Shown piece after piece: positions 54,936 through 64,000 of a stretch of 64,000 bases of DNA. This DNA is from Camarhynchus parvulus (Eukaryota > Chordata > Aves > Passeriformes > Thraupidae). The position numbers and the translations under genes were made by a program. The first letter of the stretch is position 1, and each line of letters starts with the position of its first letter. The notes under the pieces are model-generated. The model made no database searches, had not been told where the DNA came from, and was given only the letters and a program-made list of their open reading frames with translations. The stretch lies in contig NC_044576.1 in NCBI RefSeq assembly GCF_901933205.1, positions 4,249,024-4,313,023 of the forward strand. Reading direction: 5' to 3'.

Positions 54936-55461
54936 AGGGAGAAGGGATTGGGAATGCAGGATTCACATGAATCAGGCCTTGTGTCACAGACGAAGTGCAA
55001 ACCCATCCAAACCCTCAAAGACTGCACTGGAAAACAGGGGTGGAAGAAGAATTTGGGCAATTAAATTACAGATGGACGTGTCTGAGGCACAGAGGAGGTC
55101 AGAGAGCTCAGGGGACACCATGAGAGCAGGATGACCCAAGAAACTGCAACCCAAGAGAGAGGAATTGGCAGTGTGAGGGTGACGGTTCAGCAAAGTGGGA
55201 TGAATCCAGAGGAGCACAGACCATGGAATGGGTGTGAACAAGGAGAATCCACACATGTTCCACACTGGATCAGCTCCATGGAGGGACAGAGTGAGTCAGG
55301 GACTGATGGCAGCTCATGAAGACACTGGGTTTGTTCCCATGTGGAATATTCACACTGGCAAATGAAGTGTTTGCCCAAGAGGAAACCTGGCCTGTTCTCA
55401 CCCCACTTTTACAGCGACTTTTGCCTGGATTTGAAAGGATTCTCTCAGATTTTCACACCAC
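54936..55461. other. Unique sequence, nothing recognised
   Basis: Single-copy DNA between two CR1 pieces. Confidence 0.45.
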
Positions 55462-55652
55462 AGAGTCACTAAAGCTGGAAAATCCCTGCCAGGCCATGGA
55501 GTCCCAGCTGTGCCCAGTGCCCACCTTGTCCCCAGCCCAGAGCACTGAGTGCCACCTCCAGCCCTTCCTGGGACACCTGCAGGGCTGCGCACTGCAAAGC
55601 TCCCTGGGCAGCCCCTGCCAAGGCCTGAGCACCCTTTGCATGGAGAGCAACA
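55462..55652 (-). mobile_element. CR1 LINE 3' fragment, GC-rich variant
   Basis: Antisense: CAGAGTCACTAAAGCTGGAA, CCAGAGCACTGAGTGCCACC, GACACCTGCAGGGCTGCGCA and GCCTGAGCACCCTTTGCATG. Same subfamily as 608-806 and 35597-36112. Confidence 0.92.
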
Positions 55653-56377
55653 TTTAATTATTTGAAAGCCTCAAGAAAACAGAAGCAGCTTGACAGCTGG
55701 AATCCCTCTCCTGTTTCGGTTATTTCTTTCCCCTATAGAGAAGGAGGATGGAATATACAAGCAAAAAAAAAAAAAATCTAATATAATAATATATATATAT
55801 GTTACTTCATTTACTTCAGCTTTTCCAATAAGAGCAATTTCAGTTTTCCACAAGAACACGCAGTTATTAATATCAAATATGGCTTTAATGAGGATTTTTT
55901 TTTTTTTTGGTGGAACAAGTACCTTCAGCACAGCCACAATATATCTTTATAATGCAGCCCAGTTGCCAAGAGAGACATTACAATTATAAGGGAAGTATCT
56001 GAAAGTGTCTGTGTGGTATTTTTGGAGTTGCATTCGAAAACACAAAGCCGCAGCAGTACATCCTTCTAAGTCAAATTTAAAGGCAAGGAAAGTCAATATT
56101 AAGCGCTTTCTCCTGCAACTGCTCCAAAATTGATATTCTGCAGCAAATAACCATTCAGCTAATGGGGTTTTTAAGTGTGCACAGAACCTTAAAACACTTG
56201 CAAACCTTCCAGCTGTTGGCTTGGGAGCCCTTCCACTCTGCAGTGCCATCAGAGATGTTGGCAGAGACAACACAAGCAGATGTGGAGACCTGGATCACAA
56301 CTTGGATGATTGGTCAAAAAGGGAAAAGGAAAAAAAAAATATTTGTAATGGTGTTGAAGAATTGGTCTGTGGTCAGA
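55653..56377. other. AT-rich unique sequence with simple tracts
   Basis: A tract at about 55763-55776 followed by a TA run to about 55800, and a T tract at about 55897-55908. Nothing else recognised. Confidence 0.45.
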
Positions 56378-56745
56378 GAATCCCAGAATGGTTTGGGTGG
56401 GAAGGGACCCTAAAACTCCTCCTGTGCCATGGGACACCCTTCACTATCCCAGGTGGCTCCAAGCCCCAGAGTCCAGCCTGGCCTTGGGCACTGCCAGGGA
56501 TCCAGGGGCAGCCCCAGCTGCTCTGGGCACCCTGTGCCAGGGCCTGCCCACCCTGCCAGGGAACAATTCCTTCAAAAAATCCAAACTAAATTTCCCCTCT
56601 GGCAGTCTGAACCCATTTCCCTGTGTCCTGTCCCTCCAGTTGCTGTTGCAGGGTCCCTCTCCAGCTCCCCTGTGTCCCTTCAGGCCCTGGAAGGAGCTGT
56701 GAGGTCTCCACACACCCTTCTCTTCTCCTGACCAGGCCTGCCAAC
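56378..56745 (-). mobile_element. CR1 LINE 3' fragment
   Basis: Antisense, about 365 bp: GAGAATCCCAGAATGGTTTG, TATCCCAGGTGGCTCCAAGC, CTGGGCACCCTGTGCCAGGG, GTCCTGTCCCTCCAGTTGCT and GGAGCTGTGAGGTCTCC. Confidence 0.94.
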
Positions 56746-56894
56746 TTTCTCACCTCCTTGAGAATTGTTGAAGGTCTGTCTGAGGTGGAAAACCTGGACA
56801 GTGAGGTGTCAGATCAAGTTCAACATCGATCCATGGAAAAAAAAAAAAAGAAAAATGTAAGGGAAACAAAATTCCAACCACCTCAGCACTCTCA

Positions 56895-57000
56895 CAGGGG
56901 AGAATTTCTTCCTAATATCTGACCTAACCCTGCCCTCTATCCATGGAAGCCATTCCCCCTTGGCTCCAGGCCCCTGTCCAGAGTCCCTCTCCCTCTAAAA
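56895..57000 (-). mobile_element. CR1 LINE internal fragment
   Basis: Antisense: GGAGAATTTCTTCCTAATAT, CTGACCTAACCCTGCCCTCT and GAAGCCATTCCCCCTTGGCT, corresponding to the block upstream of the 3' end. It may be a broken second part of a neighbouring insertion. Confidence 0.75.
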
Positions 57001-59259
57001 TATTATAAATGTTTATATTTGCATATAAATATAAATTTAGATGGCTCTCCAAAGGATGTTACAAAGCATCCCCCTGAAGCTCTGCCACCAGGACTTTATT
57101 CAGCTCATCCCCAAGTGAATCTGGTGATGTGAGCCTGACTGTGAGGGCTCTGTGCTTGCAAAGCTCTAAATGGACCTGATTTAAATTGATATTCAGTGAG
57201 GGAAGTTAATCATTAATGATGCCCCTGTGCCTGAAATCAAGCACAGACCCACAGGCTCCCTGCTTGCCAAGCTTGTGCCATCATGAGATGGCAAACAGGG
57301 CTCTAAGAGGGTGGAAATGTAGGATAAAAGAAAAAAAAAAAAAGAATTTATGTGGTTTGGCTTAGGTGCTGGGGTAAAACTGAGATGCTTTTCATGGTGG
57401 AGATGAACATTTTCATTCTCAGCCCTCATCCAAACACTCTGCTCATGGGGTCCTAAACACAAGGTGGGTCAGCTGAATATACAGTCATTCCCTAAGCAGC
57501 CTAAAATCCTGTTCCATAAGGAAAAGGCAAACATTTTCCCACTGTCTCCCTGCTCTCTGCCAGTGACACGTGCACTCTGTCACTGACAGGACAAACTTAA
57601 GAGGGCTGGGTGCCAAGCACAGGCAGAGACAAAGAATTATCTTTGTAACTCAGGCATAGCCAGCCAAAGGTGTTTAAATCAGAACAATATGTAGCAGGAA
57701 TCAGATTTTCTTAAGTGTTTAAATCCCCCCAACAAACAACACCACAACCAAACCAAACCCTTGCAGCAAATATCTGATTTTTATCTTGCTGCCCCTCACA
57801 AAACTGCCATAAAAATTCATTCTTCCCTCCCACCCAAAGCCATTTGATATCAAACCAGCTCTGACTGAGCTCCTGCTTCCTGTCAGGACCCAAACGCCGC
57901 TATGACATTGCTCCTGCAAAGACCCAGCCTCATCCCTCTTTTCCATTAATTTGATTAATTGTTTTTCCATTTGTATTCTTTGTGATGTTCCTCCAAACAC
58001 TCCACAAATTATCTGGCCTGTAGAAAGCCAGAAGTTGTTGAGCTTTTTGTTGCTTTTTTTGTTCTCTTTCCCTCCCCTTCCTCTTTAAGCTGGAGTTTAG
58101 ATCTGCCATTAGTTTTAACTGCTCTGTGTAGACCTGCTGGCACCACGGAGGAGAGGGAGGGCTCTGAGGATGCTCCCGTGTCCCCGGCCAGCACAGAGCC
58201 AAAGCCACCCCTATTATTAGTGCTACTGAGCCTACATTTCCCATATGATTAATCATTAAAGCCTGGCTCCAAATTCAGGCTGTTCTATGGGTCAGGGAGC
58301 TCTCCCTGAGCTCGTTAACCACGCTGGGCACTCATTTACTTCTCCTGCAACAACCTTTTCCTAAAGCATGAGAAGAGAAAAAATGAAATGCAGGTGATTT
58401 TTTTTTTTGCTTGGGGAGGGTTAGGGCTTCCTGCTTGATCTCTCCCAAATAGAAGCAGCAGGAGTATTTTGCTTGTCAAGAGGACAGTAATTCTTCAAAT
58501 CCCCCTCGAGAGATAATGAGTGGCAGCGCGCTGCTTTTGATCTGTCATAATTACAGAAATAAAAAAAAAACCAAAAAAGAAAAAGGAGCGGATGCAAAGC
58601 TGCTGTGCCACGGGAAGGTCACTCCTTTAAACATGCAGGATTCCCTCTGTGGCTAATCCCAGCTTGTCCCCAAGAGCACAGGCTATTTTTAGGAACAACA
58701 AGAGAGCCCCTTTACACATCCTGGCCCTATAAAAGCAGCGCCTTCTGTGCTGCTTCTCCTCTAGGGCAGCTAATGAGTGGGTAGGGAAATGCTGGCTCTG
58801 TGCTTTGGGCTTGCAGGCTATTCCAAGGAAGGACAGCAGGAACGTCTCCTCTCTGGCGTCAAACAGTCCCCCCACAGCATCCAGGCAGCTGCAATTATTA
58901 CAAGGCAACGGTACAAGTATGAAGCCCTGCACAAAATAAAGTAATTACGCTTAATTAGGCAGCCAAAAAAAAAAAAATTAAAGTGATGGCCTGAGCCTCG
59001 CTGCTTTAGATGTAGCCTTTTGTTGACTTAACACAGGACAGGTAGTGAATGAAACTTCAAAGTGTAAGCAGCTAAATTGCTGCTTAATTAGTGGAGGCCT
59101 AGTCAAAAACACAGCAGAGAAACAACAACAACAACAACAACAACAACAAAAAAACCAAGGAAAAAAACAACAAACCCTCAATTTTCTGCTGTCAAAGGTA
59201 TTGAGGCAGAGATATCTGTCTCAGAAATGAAGGATTATTACATTAAGTTGGTTTTTGTG
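57001..59259. other. Unique sequence rich in homeodomain-type sites
   Basis: 58190-58560 and 58700-59110 are repeat-free and carry GATTAATCATTAAAG, GTCATAATTACAG, GTAATTACGCTTAATTAGGC and GCTTAATTAGTGG. This is the best candidate in the window for conserved non-coding DNA of a developmental gene. A run of (CAA)n lies at 59124-59150. No exon recognised. Confidence 0.45.
59124..59150. repeat. (CAA)n microsatellite
   Basis: About nine AAC units followed by A-rich sequence. The plus-strand frame through it encodes Gln repeats; nothing suggests it is translated. Confidence 0.93.
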
Positions 59260-59580
59260 CTCAAAAATGAGTTTCTGTTAATGCAGGTGCTGGATCAATC
59301 CTGAGCGTGCCCAAAAGGGACCTGGGCGCAAACAAGATCCTGGCTCCCAAATCTCACTGGCCTGGCAAGCTCCAGGTGTAGCTATTGAATCCTGAATGCT
59401 CTGATCTGTGTTCAGAAATAAGTTTCCATTAATTCAGGGCTCTCCAAAGGTGCTGGATCAATGCTGGAGCCTGTGAGCACTCAAAGGGACCTGGGTGCAA
59501 ACAAATTCCTGTCTCCCAAGTCTCACTGGCCTGGCAAGCTACAAGTCCACATTTTGACTGCTTTGATGCTCTGATCTGCC
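59260..59580. repeat. Tandem duplication of about 165 bp, two units
   Basis: GGTGCTGGATCAAT occurs at 59286 and 59449, AAGGGACCTGG follows in both, then TCTCACTGGCCTGGCAAGCT, and GCTCTGATCTG near 59398 and 59568. The step is 163-170 bp and the copies differ by many substitutions, so this is an older duplication. Confidence 0.88.
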
Positions 59581-59824
59581 CCTTCCAAGGAGCCTTCCCT
59601 GGACAGACAGCTTTGCCAAGTCAGAAACGATGGGAGATATAAAAAATAGGTCTAGGAGTGCCGGATTGTTACGCACAGCCTCTGTCAGTTTTGCTGTTGC
59701 ATGTCCAGGATCGCAGTTTGCCAAGGCAGCCTCTGATGCTTCCATGAGCATCCCACTGCTTTATCACACAAATAAAGGTGGGAAACAGGAGTGGGTCTGA
59801 GTAGCAAATTGAGATGTGTTTTCT

Positions 59825-60340
59825 GTGCTCAGGTGAGACCCCACCTGCAGAGCTGCCCCAGCACAGGAGGGACCTGGAGCTGCTGCAGAGAGCCCAGGGG
59901 AGGCACCAGCATGGGCAGAGGGATGGAGCAGCTCTGCTGGGAGGAAAGGCTGGCACAGCTGGGGCTGCTCACCTGGGCAGGAGAAGCTTTGGGGTGACCA
60001 AACTGTGGCCTTGCAGGGCCTGAAGGGGATACAGGAAATATGGAGAGAGATTTGGGACAAGGGATGGAGGGACAGGACACAGGGAATGGCTTCCCACTGC
60101 CAGAGGGCAGGGCTGGATGGGATATTGGGAATTAGGAATTGTTCCCTGGCAGGGTGGGCAGGCCCTGGCACAGCTGGGGCTGCCCCTGGATCCCTGGCAG
60201 TGCCCTGCAGGCCAGGCTGGACTTTGGGGCTTGGAGCAGCCTGGGACAGTGGGAGGTGTCCCTGCCATGGCAGGGGTGGCACTGGATGGGATTTAAGGTC
60301 CCTCCCCACCCAAAGCAGTCTGGGATTCTATCCCATTTGT
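59825..60340 (+). mobile_element. CR1 LINE 3' part, longest sense copy
   Basis: About 515 bp: CAGGTGAGACCCCACCTGCA, GACCTGGAGCTGCTGCAGAG, GGGCAGAGGGATGGAGCAGC, GGCTGGCACAGCTGGGGCTG, GGGATATTGGGAATTAGGAA, CTGCCATGGCAGGGGTGGCA and GATTTAAGGTCCCTCCCCAC. The best single reference for the order of blocks in the common subfamily. Reverse transcriptase is absent. Confidence 0.95.
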
Positions 60341-61149
60341 CTCACACATCCAACAGAACCCTCTCCCCAGAGGTGCTCACATCTGCAGGTTAATCCACAG
60401 CTAATGGAGGATTTGTTTCATTTCTCTGCCTACTCTGGGGGACCACAGCTAGAAGCCAAAATAACTTCTCCTACAAGGATTTCTACCTGGCTCAGCTTTT
60501 CTCTCAGGAGCCCCTGATGATTGTGCCCAGTTTATCTGCCCTTCCCACCCCACTTGCCTGTCTCTCACACCTTTTCCCCTTTGATTGCCCCTCACTCTCA
60601 TCTGTCTGTCCTGCTGCTTGTCCATCTCTCCAGAGCCATCCCCCTCTGATGAGCTGCTTCACACTCCCCATCCAGACTTTTGGCTGAGATCAGAAGCAGC
60701 TCAGGAAGAGGTGAGAAGGAAGATCAAAACATGGAACTCCATCCTCCCAAATCCTTTAACTCAGCAGATTTAAAGGGCTAAAAGAATTTGGTTTTTGAGG
60801 TGGGGAGCTGTGTTGCTTTGTCAGTCCTGTCCATCCCCTCCTCAACCAACAAAAGCTACAAACATCCAAAAAAGGCACAAATTTGCTAGAAGACTTCTCA
60901 TTCTCTGGTTTCACATCTCAAAACTGCATCAGGTGCTCATTTTGGAGTAGTGGCTCTGTACCCAGGAATTATTAAACACCAGCTTGTCCCAGAGTTTGTT
61001 TGCCATGAGGAGACTGTGCTGCTGGACTAAAACCACTACCCTCAGCAGGTAGATTTTTCCAAGAGCAAGCTTTGCTTTCTATCCACAGACTGAAAATACT
61101 CAAAATCCCTCAGCACTTGAATTTTGGCCCTTTTCCCCAGTATTTCTGC
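60341..61149. other. Unique sequence, nothing recognised
   Basis: C-rich, pyrimidine-biased DNA at 60520-60660, otherwise unremarkable. Confidence 0.45.
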
Positions 61150-61352
61150 ATGTGTAACAAAAGTTTGGAGATCAGGGAAAGGTTCTTCCCTCAGAGGGCT
61201 CTGCCTCATGGTCCCAAGGCTGCCAGAGCTCCAGAATTTTTGGATAAATTCCCAGGGATGCCCAGGGTGGGATTATTGGGGTGTCTGTGCAGGGCCAGGG
61301 GCTGGATCCATGATCCTGATGGATCCCAACTGAGGATATTCCATGATTGCCC
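61150..61352 (+). mobile_element. CR1 LINE 3' fragment
   Basis: Sense copy: GGTTCTTCCCTCAGAGGGCT, CCAAGGCTGCCAGAGCTCCA, GGTGGGATTATTGGGGTGTC and GAGGATATTCCATGATTG. Same subfamily as 35335 and 51222. Confidence 0.92.
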
Positions 61353-63261
61353 CCTAAACCCACCATGCTGAGGTTGGTAGCTTAGTTGGGAATGCACAGA
61401 GATTGACACTCCAGGAGTGGCTGTTTCCTCACAGAGTTTGGGTTTCCACAAACAAACTCCAGTTTTGAGAAAATAAAGAGAAAAATATTGAGAAAAAATG
61501 ATCTGCCCACCCTCTCCAGCTGAAATTTAACAGCCCCACCATGCTGGAAGTGAGCTCTGGATGCTGGGAAGCAGTTCCAGGAAAGTTTGCCTTGGTTCCA
61601 GCATGGCCAAACTTCCCTGTGAGATAATGGCATTACACCAGCCCTTGATCAAGCTGGCTTTATTATTAATAAATAATTGAAAAGTTCAATGATTTGGTAA
61701 ATTTTCTGTTATTTCATCTCCTTCTCCAGTGCCAGCCACTCCCAGTTGTCCCACTTTGGGCAGGGTACAATGTCCTGCTGTCACCTTTCCCACCATTCCC
61801 TACTCTCATACTCATTGGCATTTTTTCCCAAATCCCCATCAATTTGCATTTTTGCTGGAGATAACTTTAGAAGGAGGCATCTCCTCCCTTCTCTACCTCT
61901 TACTTGGACATTTTTTTCCGCAGGGATGATGTAAAGACATAAAAAATTCACTTGACAGTCCCATGAGGATCTCAGGACAAAAGTCAGCAGCTCTAATCTG
62001 CTCTGCAAAGATAAAACACGGCCCTACAGGGCACAATATTGTGTGTTCAGGGGCCTCTTTCTATCTGGAGCACTCCTGAGCTCCAGGTTTATCTATTAGG
62101 ATTTATCTTTTACCAATAAAAGTGCCAGTTCTGGGATAATTCAAGGGTTTCACCAGAATCAATAGGATTTTCATGTGGTTCTCTACACTGTTACCTTCTA
62201 GGACAGGGTCAGGAAAAAAGTAAAATAGAGAGAGGGGAAGGCAAGCAGAAATTCAGAATTCTCCCAGCTTCTGCACCAAAAAAGCAGGGCACAAAAAGCA
62301 GGCATTATTCTGGAATTTGATTTAAATTAGATTCCTGGTATCTTTCAGCAAGACATAGAAATGATTCTTTTAATTATTTCAGATGAAATGCTACTGGAAA
62401 TTTTGGGTTCCTGATACAATTCAAACTCAAAAGCAGGGAGAGCTCACACGTTTCCCTTGCTATGAATGTGCTCACTGAGGAGCAGCTGGCTTGGAAAAAG
62501 AGATAAGAAGTTGGAGAGCTCCATCCCTTTTTCCTGGGGTCACTGGGACAGCAGTAGGAATGCACCTACTCGGACATTAATGCACAGTTACAACATGTTG
62601 GAGATGAGGAGAAAACACAGAGGTTGCAACAAAGGATATTTTTGATCACTTGAGTTTTGAGTTTTTGATGACTCAAGCCATTTTTGATGACTTGAGTTTT
62701 TTTGCCTGGTGGCAAAACCTGGATATCTGGAGGCAAGGAATCAAAACTTTATGATCAACATGAAGAAAATAGATGAAGTTCAGCAGTAGAAATACCCCAA
62801 GTTCTCTTCTAAGGCTGCTTGTAAAAATCTCATTTTCCAGTACAATTTGGAGACATATTTTTCTTTTAAGATAATACTGCCAATGTCCACTATGGGCACC
62901 TATTTGATGAAGGCCTAAACAATTTTATATACATAATTAGTCCCAAGAATGACATTTTTATTGCTACATCACCAACTCACTCTTTTTCCAATGGCATGGA
63001 GCCATGGGTTGGCTGTTGATTGCCTTCATGTACTGCCACATTTACAAACAATTACAGAGCAGCTGCCTCACTAAACCCTGGGTTTGTCTAAAACCTGACT
63101 GAAATATTGACTGCAGCTTATTTGGAGTGAAAGAAATCCTGCAAAAATCAGAAAATGTCTGTCAAATCCCTTAACAATCCTCTCTCAAATCCATGTGTAA
63201 AATTACAGGAAGATTTTGTGTAGGCTGCTGCTGCTACAGTAAACTATTCCCATCATGTTCC
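61353..63261. other. Unique sequence
   Basis: 62638-62702 has three loose units of TTTTTGATGACTTGAG, the middle one reading ACTCAAG, so part is also an inverted repeat. No transposon, RNA gene or exon recognised. Confidence 0.45.
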
Positions 63262-63510
63262 ATAGAACAATGGGATGATTTGGGTTGGAAAGGACCTTAA
63301 AGTTCCAAAATTCCACTCCCTGCCTGGGCAGGGACACCTTCCACTACACCAGGATGATCCAAGCCCTGTTCATCCTGGATTTGGGCACTGCCAGGGATGC
63401 AGGGGCAGCCACAGCTGCTCTGGGCACCCTGTGCCAGGGCCTGCCCACCCTGCCAGGGAACAATTCCTAATTCCCAATATCCCATCTAAATCTGCTCTCT
63501 TTCTACTATT
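63262..63510 (-). mobile_element. CR1 LINE 3' fragment
   Basis: Antisense: TAGAACAATGGGATGATTTG, GGTTGGAAAGGACCTTAAAG, CTGGGCACCCTGTGCCAGGG, CCAGGGAACAATTCCTAATT and CCCAATATCCCATCTAAATC. Confidence 0.94.
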
Positions 63511-64000
63511 AAGAAAAAAAAATATTTATTTATTTATATATTTATTTATTTCCTAGAGCTAAAGAGAGACATCAAGTTTAGATCAGATTCCCAGACCATT
63601 CTCCTGATGGCTCAGGGAGCTTGAAGAGATCCAGAATCTCCCACAACATGACCACAGCTGATCAGTGACAGATAAATGTGAGGGTTTTTTTCAGCAGGAC
63701 CAGTCCTGAGCTTTCATAGGAACTGATTTTTGCTGCTCTGGGGAGGAGGGCTCAGGAACATCCTCCCTGCCTTGGGAAGGGCAGCAGTGGGGTGGGAATT
63801 CAGGAGAGGACTAAGGAGGCAGGCTCCATTCTCTCTAGGGGCTTCCACAGGCAAGAGATCCTTCCCTACTCCCAGATTTTCTCCTCCCTCAGTCATTCCC
63901 TGCAGCTGGGACACCTCACCTGCCTGGAGGCAGCTGTTGGATGAAAGGCAGCAGCAATGGGATTGCTCCATTAATCCCAACCCACTAATCCCAAAACACG
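63511..64000. other. Unique sequence with an (ATTT)n run
   Basis: A TATTTATT-type run at about 63523-63553, then mixed single-copy DNA to the window end. Confidence 0.5.

Noticed and set aside
59045..59230. Polyglutamine-like open frame
   Set aside because: It is the (CAA)n microsatellite read in one frame.

Overview
This window looks like non-coding nuclear DNA from a bird, most likely a passerine. The main evidence is about 40 partial copies of the CR1 LINE on both strands. Nearly all are 5'-truncated and end in the typical CR1 3' part: a C-rich block with the CCTGCCATGG(C)AG / TTCCAACCCAAACCATTCTGGGATTCT signature on the sense strand. Three clear solo LTRs of avian endogenous retroviruses, plus a weaker fourth, support this. 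I find no bacterial gene organisation, no rRNA or tRNA, and no open frame recognisable as a protein. Every long open frame I examined falls in a CR1, an LTR, a simple repeat or undistinguished sequence, so I annotate no protein-coding gene.

Layout. 1-11 kb: a 40-bp minisatellite at the left edge, scattered CR1s and a 198-bp repeat present twice (5340 and 8180). 11-16 kb: a C/A-rich minisatellite, a 417-bp tandem duplication, a short near-perfect hairpin (14145-14227), 40-bp tandem units and a 225-bp (TTTTA)n tract. 16-24 kb: mostly unique sequence, then CR1s, a solo LTR (20003-20455) touching a long palindromic hairpin (20458-20592), a possible exon and a ~200-bp unit in three tandem copies. 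24-32 kb: unique sequence, two more LTRs (27116, 29809) and an inverted duplication of a CR1 with its flank (30984-31609). 32-43 kb: clustered CR1s and a 13-bp minisatellite of 38 units joined to a CR1 3' end. 43-52 kb: a CR1-plus-flank module duplicated 6.9 kb apart, carrying exon-like splice signals, and a second, inverted copy of the 20-kb LTR. 52-64 kb: unique stretches rich in TAATTA-type sites that could be conserved regulatory DNA, with further CR1s.

How the parts relate: nothing indicates genes working together. The region reads as an intergenic or intronic block shaped by CR1 and LTR insertion followed by local tandem and inverted duplication. The unusual content is structural: three separate inverted repeats, several duplicated modules and an expanded CR1-linked minisatellite. 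I found no undescribed multigene system. Coordinates of old repeats are judged by eye and can be off by about 10-30 bases.
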